64,000 bases of DNA, taken from contig NZ_CP072426.1 in the NCBI RefSeq assembly GCF_017742995.1, forward strand, positions 992,001 through 1,056,000, given 5' to 3'. Shown here one piece after another: positions 21,455 through 31,000 of the stretch (position 1 is the stretch's first letter; the number at the start of each line of letters is the position of its first letter). Source of the DNA: Pseudoalteromonas viridis (GTDB lineage: Bacteria > Pseudomonadota > Gammaproteobacteria > Enterobacterales > Alteromonadaceae). The position numbers and the translations under genes are program-made. Under the pieces are notes generated by a model, which did not search any database, had not been told where the DNA came from, and saw only the letters and a list, made by a program, of their open reading frames with translations.

Positions 21455-23512
21455 ATGAAAAAACTTTCTATTTTAACGTCTTGTATCGCACTGGCGTTGT
21501 CTGGTTCAGCGCTTGCCGCTGAGTCTACACACACTAACAATACGCTCACCTACCAGGATGTATTCAACATTGAATACGCCGCGAACCCGGTCGTCATGCC
21601 AAACGGTAAGCAAGTTGTCTATGAGCGCCGCAGTATGGATATCATGACAGACAGCATGAAAAGAAACCTGTGGACCGTATCGCTGGATGGCAAAACACAC
21701 CTGCCGCTGTTGTCAGACACGCACAACCATTTCAGCCCGGTGTTTTCCCCGGACGGCGCAAAAATGGCCTATCTTTCCAGCAAAGAAGGCAAGGTGCAAA
21801 TCTATGTACGCGATTTAGCATCGGGTCTGACTGCACGGGTTACAGATGTTGCGATGACACCCAGTAGCCTGAGCTTCTCACCGGATGGCAGCCAGCTGGC
21901 TTTCTCGATGTTTACGCCGGGTAAGGCAAAGCCCCTATTCAGCCTCGACTTTAAACCCAAAGATGCTAAATGGGCCGACAATGCTCAGTACATAGATCAA
22001 GCCCTGTTCCAGCGTGATGGTGCTGGCATGAAACGCCCGGGCAACATGCACGTGTATGTTGTACCCGCCATTGGCGGCTCGCCGCGACAAATTACCTCGG
22101 GCAAACATGACTATGCGGGCTCACTGGCCTGGTCTGGCGATGGCAAGCAGATCATTGTCTCAGCTAATACACATGATGATGCTCAGTTTGACGTATTCAA
22201 CAGTGATTTACTGGCCATTGATGTACTCACAGCCAAAGTCACCGAACTGACCGCTATGTCTGGCCCTGAGCATAGCCCAAGGCTTAGCCCCAACGGCAAA
22301 AAATTGGCATTTACCGGCTTCGAAGACAATGGCAAATCGAACCAGATCACAGAGCTGTATGTCATGAATCCGGACGGCTCAGACATTAAACGACTGACAC
22401 CCAAGCTGGATCGCAGCGTTGGCAACGTTAAATGGGCCGACAACAGTAAAGGCTTATACTTCAGTTATGATAACGAAGGGAAGAAACACGTCGCCTATGT
22501 CTCTTTATCTGGCAAGATAAAAACCCACACTGATGCGCTGGGTGGTATGAGCTTAGGCCGTCCTTATACCTCGGGTCATTTTGATGTAACTGACAATGGT
22601 CAGATTGTGTACACTCAGTCTACTGGCGTGCGCCCTGCCGATTTGGCCGTGGTCAGCAAGCGGGGTAAAGTCACTCAGCTGACCGACTTGAACAGTGATG
22701 TGTTCGACCATAAAACACTGAATCAGCCTGAACTGATGGAAGTAAAAAGCAGTGTCGACGGCAGACGCCTGCAAGCCTGGATTGTGACCCCGCCTAACTT
22801 TGACCCGAATAAAAAGTACCCGCTGATCCTGGAAATTCACGGTGGTCCGCATACCGCATATGGCCCGGAATTTTCAACCGAAGTCCAGCTGTTCGCAGCC
22901 GCTGGTTACGTCGTGGTTTATGGTAACCCAAGAGGCTCAACGTCCATGGGCGCTGACTTCGCCAACGAGATTGATAAAAACTACCCGTCAGAGGATTACA
23001 ACGACCTGATGGACATGGTTGACGGTGTGATTGCCAAAGGCTACGTGGATCAGGACAATCTGTTTGTCACTGGCGGCTCTGGCGGCGGCACGTTAACCGC
23101 CTGGATCATAGGCAAAACAGACCGCTTTAAAGCGTCGGTGGTTGCAAAGCCCGTGATCAACTGGACCAGCATGATTGGTGCCTCCGACATCTATACCTTT
23201 ATGACGCGTTACTGGTTTAGCGACCTGCCCTGGAACGACTACCAGCAATACTGGAACCGCTCGCCGCTGTCTCTGGTTGGCAATGTGAAAACGCCTACTA
23301 TGGTACTTACCGGTGAACTCGACGTGCGCACCCCAATGAGTGAAAGTGAGCAATACTATGGCGCACTGCAACTACAAGGGGTAGACAGTGCCTTTGTACG
23401 CATTCAGGGCGCCTACCATGGCATTGCTGCCAAACCCTCCAACCTGGCACGTAAAGTGGGTAACATCCTGGCCTGGTTTGACAAGTACAGAACCAACAAC
23501 AAAGCAGACTAA
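21455..23512 (+). CDS. Exported S9 family dipeptidyl/acyl-peptidase
   Basis: The protein is 685 residues. A signal peptide ends Ala-Leu-Ala-Ala near residue 22. A beta-propeller with PD40-type repeats ('FSPDGAKMAYLSS', 'FSPDGSQLAFS', 'LSPNGKKLAFTG') occupies about 40-420. The catalytic domain has the Ser in Gly-Gly-Ser-Gly-Gly-Gly (near 540), Asp in 'GELDVRTP' and His in 'GAYHGI'. The family includes dipeptidyl peptidases and acylaminoacyl peptidases of marine gammaproteobacteria. Expected role: degradation of peptides in the periplasm. Divergent from the YddG-like gene, with a 305-bp shared upstream region in which I see no clear operator. Confidence 0.9.
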   Translation: MKKLSILTSCIALALSGSALAAESTHTNNTLTYQDVFNIEYAANPVVMPNGKQVVYERRSMDIMTDSMKRNLWTVSLDGKTHLPLLSDTHNHFSPVFSPDGAKMAYLSSKEGKVQIYVRDLASGLTARVTDVAMTPSSLSFSPDGSQLAFSMFTPGKAKPLFSLDFKPKDAKWADNAQYIDQALFQRDGAGMKRPGNMHVYVVPAIGGSPRQITSGKHDYAGSLAWSGDGKQIIVSANTHDDAQFDVFNSDLLAIDVLTAKVTELTAMSGPEHSPRLSPNGKKLAFTGFEDNGKSNQITELYVMNPDGSDIKRLTPKLDRSVGNVKWADNSKGLYFSYDNEGKKHVAYVSLSGKIKTHTDALGGMSLGRPYTSGHFDVTDNGQIVYTQSTGVRPADLAVVSKRGKVTQLTDLNSDVFDHKTLNQPELMEVKSSVDGRRLQAWIVTPPNFDPNKKYPLILEIHGGPHTAYGPEFSTEVQLFAAAGYVVVYGNPRGSTSMGADFANEIDKNYPSEDYNDLMDMVDGVIAKGYVDQDNLFVTGGSGGGTLTAWIIGKTDRFKASVVAKPVINWTSMIGASDIYTFMTRYWFSDLPWNDYQQYWNRSPLSLVGNVKTPTMVLTGELDVRTPMSESEQYYGALQLQGVDSAFVRIQGAYHGIAAKPSNLARKVGNILAWFDKYRTNNKAD

Positions 23513-23522
23513 GTCTTTTGCA

Positions 23523-23548
23523 GCCACCCGCATGGCGGGTGGCTTCTT
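23523..23548 (+). terminator. Terminator hairpin after the S9 peptidase gene
   Basis: A perfect 9-bp stem (23523-23531 with 23535-23543), three-base loop and a following TTCTT, starting ten bases past the stop codon. The T tract is short. Confidence 0.65.
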
Positions 23549-23666
23549 ATCACACGAATTGGTTACAGCCACCATGAAGTAGCACAATATTAAAAGAATT
23601 TACTCGCCATTTTTCTGTGCTAAAATCGCCCGCTTGTACATTTTTGGGTAAAATACGGAAACAAAC

Positions 23667-24491
23667 ATGGACTTCCCTTTGGCTGAACTGAGCTACTTTG
23701 GGCTCTTTCTTGTGGTGCTATTTGTCGCAAAATGGCTCTATAACGCGACCACTTCGTACAACACCTTCACGGAAATTGAACAGAACAAAAACCTGGCTTT
23801 GGCAACATCAATCAGTGGTTTCTTAATTGCGGTTACTATGATGTATGTGGCAGTCCTTCAGGGACCGAGTAAAGGTCTGTTAACCGACCTCATGAATGTT
23901 AGTCTTTACTCACTGGTGGGGCTAGGTTTATTGGTGATAACGCGAGTGATTAACGACAAGCTGCTGTTGCCTAAGTTTTGCAACACCACACAACTTATCA
24001 CTCATCAGAATCTGCCGGTTGGGGTCGCGCAATTTGCCAGTTACATCAGCGCCGGATTAATTATCGCAGGGGCTTTGAAAGGAGAAGGGAGTTTTGCCTC
24101 GGCCATCGTATTTTATGTGCTCGCTCAGCTGGTACTGCTGGTCGCAAGCAGACTATATGATGCCCTGACGCAGTTTGACCTGCACCAGGAGCTGCAAAAC
24201 AACAATATGGCGGCGGCCGTCAGTTTTGCTGCAACCAAAATTGCCACCGGTATTATCTTATTTCATGCACTGCGTGGCGCTTTCGAGAGCTGGTCACACA
24301 GCATTACACTCTTTTTTATCGACGCGGCCATTGCGCTGGTGTTACTGCCCGTAGTGCGCTTACTGACTGATTTGGTGCTGATGCCAGGTGTGAGAGTCAA
24401 CAAGGCCATCGCACAGGGCAATACTGCGGTTTCTTTAATTGAAGCGAGCGTAGCCGTATCGGTTGCCGTGGCAATTTTTTACACACTGTAA
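23667..24491 (+). CDS. DUF350 membrane protein (two DUF350 units)
   Basis: The protein is 274 residues with about eight hydrophobic segments. Two halves repeat the DUF350 pattern: a helix, then 'N.A.A.S..G.....' ('NKNLALATSISGFLIAV' and 'NNNMAAAVSFAATKIATGI') and a later helix pair. DUF350 proteins (YjfL-type) are inner-membrane proteins of unknown biochemical role, often beside membrane-bound aminopropyltransferases and glutathionylspermidine-synthase-like genes. It is the first gene of a tight three-gene operon: 12 bases to the next gene. Confidence 0.82.
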   Translation: MDFPLAELSYFGLFLVVLFVAKWLYNATTSYNTFTEIEQNKNLALATSISGFLIAVTMMYVAVLQGPSKGLLTDLMNVSLYSLVGLGLLVITRVINDKLLLPKFCNTTQLITHQNLPVGVAQFASYISAGLIIAGALKGEGSFASAIVFYVLAQLVLLVASRLYDALTQFDLHQELQNNNMAAAVSFAATKIATGIILFHALRGAFESWSHSITLFFIDAAIALVLLPVVRLLTDLVLMPGVRVNKAIAQGNTAVSLIEASVAVSVAVAIFYTL

Positions 24492-24503
24492 AAAGGATAT
24501 TTT

Positions 24504-25322
24504 ATGAGTGTGATAAAAACCTTTTTCCTGGCTTTAGTCATTATGGCTTTATGCTTTATTGGTGGTTTGGTGTTGGATGAACCTGCTGCCAAGGTGCCGT
24601 TTGCCAAGAGTACAGAGTATACCAATCAGGACAAGGCCTACCTGTTCGATGTGCCTGAAGATGGCCAGATGATGCGCTTTGAACTTAAGGGCGTGATGAA
24701 GATGAACACCTGGAAAGCCATGGATATGGAAGTCTATCAGGCCGATGGCACTTATTTGTTTAGTTATCATGATGAGCTGTGGTCAGAGTCAGGCAGAGAC
24801 TCCGAAGGCAGGTGGACCGAGTATAAAAAGGAAGCGTCGTTTAAAATTCGTTTTGCGAAAAAAGGCAGCTACCAGCTGTATTTGACTGATCAAAGTAGCA
24901 ACAATCAAAAACTGAATAACACACACTACTACTTTCGTGTTGTGCCTGTGCGCGGAGATGCCAGTGTGCTAAAACCGCTCTTCTATATCGCACTCATTGT
25001 GGCTTTCTTATGTTTTGCAGTGCTGGGCAACCGTTACGAAGAAGATAAGCCGCTGTCTGGCAAAACAACCTATAACAAAAAGCCCTATGGTCATAACCCG
25101 TTTGGCGATCAAGCCCGCCCCTCACGTGCCCCGCTGTACGCCTGGTGTTTCTCCCTCGGACTATTTGCCTTGCTGTTCAGCTGGGCGTACAAAAATGATG
25201 ATGACATTAATTACGTCAGCTATGCCTATGGTAAGTCGCAAATGACAGTTGATCGCAGTATTCGTCAGCAAAGTTTGTCTGGTGCCAATCATCGCGGTGG
25301 CAGCGGCCGGGGTGGTAAATAA
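24504..25322 (+). CDS. Membrane protein of unknown function in the DUF350 operon
   Basis: The protein is 272 residues. The N terminus is a signal anchor (about 5-23). A periplasmic beta-rich domain follows (about 30-155, with 'YLFDVPEDGQMMRFELKG' and 'GSYQLYLTDQ'), then transmembrane helices near 160-180 and 215-232. The tail ends in a Gly/Arg/Ser-rich stretch (HRGGSGRGGK). I do not recognise a family with certainty. Similar proteins sit between DUF350 and spermidine-synthase-like genes in other proteobacteria, so a shared membrane function is inferred. The AAAAGGATAT ribosome site is well placed. Confidence 0.65.
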   Translation: MSVIKTFFLALVIMALCFIGGLVLDEPAAKVPFAKSTEYTNQDKAYLFDVPEDGQMMRFELKGVMKMNTWKAMDMEVYQADGTYLFSYHDELWSESGRDSEGRWTEYKKEASFKIRFAKKGSYQLYLTDQSSNNQKLNNTHYYFRVVPVRGDASVLKPLFYIALIVAFLCFAVLGNRYEEDKPLSGKTTYNKKPYGHNPFGDQARPSRAPLYAWCFSLGLFALLFSWAYKNDDDINYVSYAYGKSQMTVDRSIRQQSLSGANHRGGSGRGGK

Positions 25323-26837
25323 GTGCTCAGAGAAAGCCATATCCTGCTGTTTAGCATTTTTATTGCCGGGTTATGCTCGATTGTTTATGAGCTGCTGATA
25401 GCAACCACGGGCGCTTATTTTCTGGGCGACAGTGTGATGCAGTTTTCCATTACCATTGGCGTCTATATGGCGTTTATGGGCGTGGGTTCGTACCTGTCTA
25501 AGTGGGTCACTGACAACACCCTGCTGACGCAGTTTATTGTGTACGAGCTGATGTTGGCGCTGATTGGTGGCAGTTCAGTGCCCTTGCTGTATTTTTGTTA
25601 TGCTCAGGGCTGGCATTTTCAGAGTATGTCGGTTGCGCTCACCGCTCTGATCGGTATTTTTGTGGGCCTTGAAATTCCGCTGCTGTCACGGCTAATGGAA
25701 AAGCACTATACCTTAAAGGTAAACCTGGCCAATGTGCTGTCTATTGATTATCTGGGCGCGTTAATCGCCACCCTGGTTTTTCCGCTGGCACTGCTGCCCT
25801 GGCTTGGCGTGTTCAAAACCTCACTGCTGTTTGGGCTCATCAACTTGTCCATCGCTTTGACCTTATTGTGGTATTTTTACGCTCAGTTTCCTCCCAGGCA
25901 GGCACGCCTGTTAAGGTGGCTCCTGGTGCTGGTGTTACTGACACTCGCAGGGTTGATGTTCTTTAGCAAAGCGCTGAATCATCACTGGAATGAAACCGTG
26001 TTTGAAGACCGTATTGTGCACAGTGAACAGTCGCGATATCAGCAGCTGATCATGACTAAACACAAAGAGGATGTGCGTTTGTATTTAAATGGTGGCTTGC
26101 AGTTTTCTGCCATTGACGAATACCGCTACCATGAATCACTGATCCATTTGCCAATCCAGCGCCAAGCAGCGACTCGCAATGTCCTGATCCTGGGTGGTGG
26201 CGACGGCCTGGCCGCCAGGGAGCTGCTTAAATACCCTGATATTGAATCTATTACCCTGGTTGATCTGGACCCGGCCGTGGCAGAGCTTGCCCGCAGCAAT
26301 TTCCACCTCAAACAGCTCAATCACAACGCGCTGCACAACCCCAAAGTGAAGGTGCTCAATCAGGATGCATTTGTCTATCTGACAGACACGCCCGACAGGT
26401 ACGATTTAATCGTAGTGGATTTACCGGACCCTAAAACCATTAGCCTGGCCAGGTTATACAGTAAGCAGTTTTATACTCTGGTAAAGCACCGTCTTGATGC
26501 GCAAGGGATTATGGTGACTCAGGCAACCAGCCCTTACTTTGCCAAGCAGGCGTTTTGGTCAATCCATAATACGGCGGCGTCGGTGGGCTTTCACTCAGTT
26601 ACCCCGTATCATGTGGATGTGCCCTCATTTGGCAACTGGGGGTTTGTCATGGCCTGTAAAACAGCGTGTGAATTACAACACCATGCCCTGCCCAACACGC
26701 GTTTTTACCATCCAGATATTGAACCTTTATTAATGACGTTTCCGGCTGATATGCATAACACCCACAGTAAAGTCAGCAGCCTGGATCAACCCCATGTGCT
26801 CTACTATTACCTAGATGGCTGGAAATACTGGAACTAG
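25323..26837 (+). CDS. Membrane-bound polyamine aminopropyltransferase (SpeE-like)
   Basis: The protein is 504 residues and starts with GTG directly after the stop of the previous gene. Residues 1-215 hold about seven transmembrane helices. The C-terminal half is a spermidine synthase fold: 'LILGGGDGLAARELLKYP' (glycine-rich cofactor loop), 'TLVDLDPAVAELA', then 'DRYDLIVVDLPDPK', where the acidic residues bind decarboxylated S-adenosylmethionine and polyamine in SpeE. The family transfers aminopropyl groups, but membrane-fused members have poorly known substrates. It ends one base before the convergent YidD-like gene. Confidence 0.85.
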   Translation: MLRESHILLFSIFIAGLCSIVYELLIATTGAYFLGDSVMQFSITIGVYMAFMGVGSYLSKWVTDNTLLTQFIVYELMLALIGGSSVPLLYFCYAQGWHFQSMSVALTALIGIFVGLEIPLLSRLMEKHYTLKVNLANVLSIDYLGALIATLVFPLALLPWLGVFKTSLLFGLINLSIALTLLWYFYAQFPPRQARLLRWLLVLVLLTLAGLMFFSKALNHHWNETVFEDRIVHSEQSRYQQLIMTKHKEDVRLYLNGGLQFSAIDEYRYHESLIHLPIQRQAATRNVLILGGGDGLAARELLKYPDIESITLVDLDPAVAELARSNFHLKQLNHNALHNPKVKVLNQDAFVYLTDTPDRYDLIVVDLPDPKTISLARLYSKQFYTLVKHRLDAQGIMVTQATSPYFAKQAFWSIHNTAASVGFHSVTPYHVDVPSFGNWGFVMACKTACELQHHALPNTRFYHPDIEPLLMTFPADMHNTHSKVSSLDQPHVLYYYLDGWKYWN

Positions 26838-27194
26838 CTAAAACGGCCAACAATCACAAGAGAGCTCTGACGCATCACAGCTTTTCCCTCTGCCACCACA
26901 GCTGGTGATATCACACCCCGCGCTTGGGTCGCAGCAGTCACAACGGCTCTCGTTGTTTTCTCGCCTGTCTTTTGGCGCTGATTGTTCAAGCATGAGGTAA
27001 GCTTGCTTACACGCGCGCATCCGTGCCCTTATCTTGCGATATCCTCCCCAGAGGCCATCTGCTTTTACAATGGCCAGCACCGCATGTGAGCAACTCTCAC
27101 CGCCATGAACAACCGCATGGGCACATCTAAACCCTTTATATGGAGAAATAAAACGCTGGTAAAATCGGATCAACAATATGGCCAGATAATCCAT
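26838..27194 (-). CDS. YidD-like membrane protein insertion efficiency factor
   Basis: The 118-residue product begins with an amphipathic or membrane helix 'ILLIRFYQRFISPYKGF' followed by a Cys-containing segment, the layout of YidD. The classical 'CR.YP.CS.Y' motif is replaced by 'CAHAVVHGGESCSHAV'. The C-terminal 40 residues are unusually Cys-rich (about nine Cys), a feature of the larger YidD variants. Canonical YidD helps YidC insert inner-membrane proteins and is encoded between rnpA and yidC. This copy is elsewhere, so it is a paralogue and the role is uncertain. Confidence 0.6.
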   Translation of the reverse strand: MDYLAILLIRFYQRFISPYKGFRCAHAVVHGGESCSHAVLAIVKADGLWGGYRKIRARMRACKQAYLMLEQSAPKDRRENNESRCDCCDPSAGCDITSCGGRGKSCDASELSCDCWPF

Positions 27195-27217
27195 GGCAAT
27201 TCCCGTTTGAGTTCAGC

Positions 27218-27856
27218 TTAATACTTTGAGAGCTGGTATTTACGGCGCACTTCATCCACTAAACGGTGGCGTGAGCTTCTTTGCCTTTCATGGGGGGCAA
27301 ACAACGCGCTGACAGCATCCAGCAAGTTAACAGCTTTTTTCAGCTGCTTTAGTTGCTGCGGTGCAAGCTCGCCTTGTTCAGTCAGTTGATTAATTTCAAC
27401 AATGGCTAATTCTTTGGCTGCAATATCTTCTGGCAAACCAGACTGAGTGCAAAGTCCGTAAGTGCCGTTGATAAAATGATGCCATTCCTGCTCAATATGT
27501 GTATCCAGGCCGTCTTTTAATTGCGTACTCAATGATATATGACCGGCATGTGTTAACTGTTCAAGGGTATTTTTATAGCGCTGCGAAAACAGCGCATATG
27601 CGTCACTTTTATCGCTGAGTGTGGAGATATTCCCCAGCCAGGCGGCATACCCTTTTGCATAATATTCAAGTGTCTGATCTTCTTTATGCTCACCAAAAAA
27701 AGACTCACATTGCAGGTTCAGCGCAATGCGGTAGGAACACTGCGGCATCAGCCCATTTTCCTGCAATGCCTGAAATGCCTGTGCTGTGGTCTGAGTTTGG
27801 GCGAGTAAATCACGCTTGGTAATAAAATACGTGTTTAAATAATGGAGTAATTCCAT
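27218..27856 (-). CDS. DUF6058-like protein
   Basis: The protein is 212 residues, soluble and mostly helical, beginning 'ELLHYLNTYFITKRDLL' and containing 'LMPQCSYRI' and 'YYAKGYAAWLGN'. This wording resembles the DUF6058 group found beside some natural-product genes in marine gammaproteobacteria. The resemblance is from memory and no function is known. It is on the same strand as the YidD-like gene, with 23 bases between them, so the two may be co-transcribed. Confidence 0.5.
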   Translation of the reverse strand: MELLHYLNTYFITKRDLLAQTQTTAQAFQALQENGLMPQCSYRIALNLQCESFFGEHKEDQTLEYYAKGYAAWLGNISTLSDKSDAYALFSQRYKNTLEQLTHAGHISLSTQLKDGLDTHIEQEWHHFINGTYGLCTQSGLPEDIAAKELAIVEINQLTEQGELAPQQLKQLKKAVNLLDAVSALFAPHERQRSSRHRLVDEVRRKYQLSKY

Positions 27857-28040
27857 AGGGACAACATTCCTTTTTATTATTTATTTTTGAGTCCTGATAC
27901 TGACAATATGCCGTCAGCTGAGCTTTTAAATGTGCAGGAAGTGCCTGGTAATTGGCAAGCTTAATGTGAATTTATCATGCTACGCTCAACAGCGCTATTT
28001 GATCCTGCCCATATCGTGGCAGTCTGTAGTAAAAGGGTAG

Positions 28041-28069
28041 AAAAAAGCCCTGCCGTCCCTGGCCGGGCT
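28041..28069 (-). terminator. Terminator of the giant surface-protein gene
   Basis: On the minus strand, just past the stop, a stem of 5 + 3 bp with one mismatch (28046-28054 with 28061-28069) and a six-base loop is followed by a run of six T. Standard intrinsic terminator layout. Confidence 0.75.
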
Positions 28070-28080
28070 GTCATTGCTCG

Positions 28081-31000
28081 TTAAAAGCGCACTTCAATAC
28101 CGGCGGCAACTTCACCGATACGGTTGGCGCTCAGACGATAGTGGCTGTAGCTCAGCGTCAGCGCGGTGCTGTCGCTCAGCTGGTAGCCTACTGCGCCACC
28201 AAAGTACGCACTGGTGCCTTTTTGTTCGTACTGAACAAAGTGACGACCGTTCAGGGTACTGTCAATCTGATAGTCCCAGTTGTAGGCGCCCAGGAACAGC
28301 TCACCATGCACTTTGTCAAAGCGTGCCACTTCCAGACCCGTTTGCAGTGCAAAACCTTCTGGCAGAACCGGGGCGACACGCGCCATGCTTTGGTGCCAGC
28401 TGTCTGGTGTCAGCGTACTGCCGCTCAGCGTCACCCGACCCTGGCCCAGGTCGATATAACGCAGACCCGCATACCACTTAGGCATCAACTGATAGAAAGC
28501 ACCAGCTGACCATGACTGGCTGCTGTCGTCCACGTTCGAGACCTGAGTCCCCGCAGGCAAGGCACTGAACTGGCTGTTAGCTTCGGCCTGCCCTAACGTT
28601 GCCTGAACACGCCATGCATCTGCCAGTGCAGGTGCACTGACCAGGCAGCTGGCCGTTACTACTGCGTAAGCAGGGAGCGCGGACTTGCGACGACGCAGTA
28701 CCAGCGCCGATACCATGACCATTAACAGACCACCCAGGCTACCGGATGACTTGTTTTCTACCGTGGCAACCTGATGGGCTGTTACCTTGATTTTCGCAAT
28801 CCCGGTGCTGGTCGCACCTTTTGCGTCTTTGACTTGGTAAGTCACTGTGTCTTCTCCATTAAAGCCCTGTTTTGGTTCATAGCTTAGGGTCCCGTCAAGG
28901 TTAACGACTGCCTTGCCGTGCGTCGCCGTTGCGCTGATAAGCGTCAGGGCGTCACCATCCGGGTCCATGTCGTTAGCCAGAACATCCAGGATAACGCTGG
29001 CCTGATCATTAGTGCTGGCAGTATCGAGCTGAGTGACTGGCGCGGCATTGACCACCAGTTCAACTGTCACTGTGGCGCTGGACGTCCCGCCCTGGCCATC
29101 GGCAATGCTGTAAGTAATGGTTGCCGTACCAACATAATCCACCGGCGGTGTATAACGCAGCTGATTATCGAGAATTTCAACCTCACCAAAGTCGGCGCTT
29201 GCGCCTGTAATGGTCAGCGTATCTCCGTCAGCATCGCTGTCGTTTTCCAGTACATTAATAAATACCGGCAGACCCGCCCCCACAGTCAGGGTATCAGCCT
29301 GTGCCACTGGTTGTGTGTTGTCGCTCATCAGAACGGCAATACCACCCGGATCAACGATGCTACGGTTAGCAATGCCGTCGTCGTCGTTCGGACCACCATC
29401 CACAATTTGCAGTTGCACACACCAGTCGCCTTCGTTCAGGCCATCGCGCCACTCGTTGCTGCCCGGAGGCGGACAGTAACCCGGCTCACCCGTTGCCGAC
29501 AGGATGGCATTGCCGTCTGTGGTCACAAAGTTCACCCACTCACCGTCACGGAACTTACGGTAAATCGCGTTAACCGGGATAGGTTTACGCTGCGGGATCA
29601 CGATACCGTAAACGTCGCCCGCCTTAGGCAATCCGGTGGCGATAAAGTCGAACACCCCACCAATGTTGGTCGCTTCGCTATCCGCAGGCAGCTCAGTTTC
29701 AAGCAGCTGCGCACCGCCCGTGGAGTTTTGTGCCACGGTTGCCCCTTTACGCAGACATACGCCCGGCTCACCTTCTACCAGATACTGATTCGCATCTTTT
29801 ACCTGGCCTGGGATCACGTTACAGTCGCTGTTGGCATCCAGGTAATCCGGAATACCGTCATTATCCGAATCCGCAAAGCCTTCCTGATCATCCGGGATAA
29901 GGTCACCATCGCTGTCCACACCGCTTAGCTGTGGCAAGCTTTCAACAACTTCCAGATAGATATCCTGAGTGGCAGACAACGCCGGTGTGCCATCATCAGT
30001 TGCTGTCACACTGAGTTTGTAGATCCCCGCAGCCAGCACGCTTGGGTCAAATTCAAAGCGACCTGCCTCAAAGCTAAGATCCGTCATTTGTGCATCTGCC
30101 GCTTCCCAGCTCAGCGTGATGCTGTCTTGCGGGTTAGCATCGGTTGCCGCTGCGCTCACCACGACAGACTCACCATTTTGCACTATCAGCGTACGCGACT
30201 CACCGCTTTGGGTGGTATTAACCGTCAGCGCTGGCGCAACGTTGTCTTCCACTATGGTCACGGTAGAGCTGGACTTGGCACCCCGATTCAGCGTATCTGC
30301 CAGGGTGATCACTATGCTCTCATTCCCTTCGGCGATGCCGTCGGCAAAGACATTAAAGGTAATGCTGGCCTCAGTGCCTGACTCAATCACCACTTCGCCG
30401 TCAAGCAAGTCATGGTCGTTACCATCGGCCGAGCCAGTAACGGTATACGGTACTGTCACCGGGTAACTAGGTGCCGGACCATTAAGGAAGACCTTCACCG
30501 TATGGCTTTGCTCTTCCGCAATCTGGCTGTCTTTACTCAAAGACACCAGCGGGTTCACCGCAACCGTCTGCTTCTTCACCGTTGACTGATCATTACCATC
30601 GGTTGCTTTCCAGTAAACCTGATGCAGGCCCGGCGCAAAATTCGTCACGCCATCCACCAGGGACACCGCCAGCGGATTGCCATTACTGTCAAAGGCTGAA
30701 GCCGTACCTAAGTCAACTTTAGTAAACAGACCGGTTGCATCCACACTCATATCGTTCGGTACGCTCAGCGTTGGCGCGTTAGCCGCAGCGGAGGCGGTGA
30801 TCTCAACCGTCGCCGTCGCCTGTGCACGTACACCCGCGCTGTCCGCCAGCATATACGTGATCACAGCAGTATCCTGCGTGCTTGCCTGCGGTTGATAAAC
30901 CAGTTGACCATCGCTGATAGAAACGCTACCGATGGAAGCGCTTGCACCGACCAGGGTCAGGGTATCGCCCGCATCCACATCGCTGTCGTTTGCCAGTACA

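Noticed and set aside
17317..23512. The two S9 peptidases, PhzF-like and YddG-like genes as one pathway cluster
   Set aside because: Strands differ, gaps are wide and no shared operator is seen. A functional link would be guesswork.
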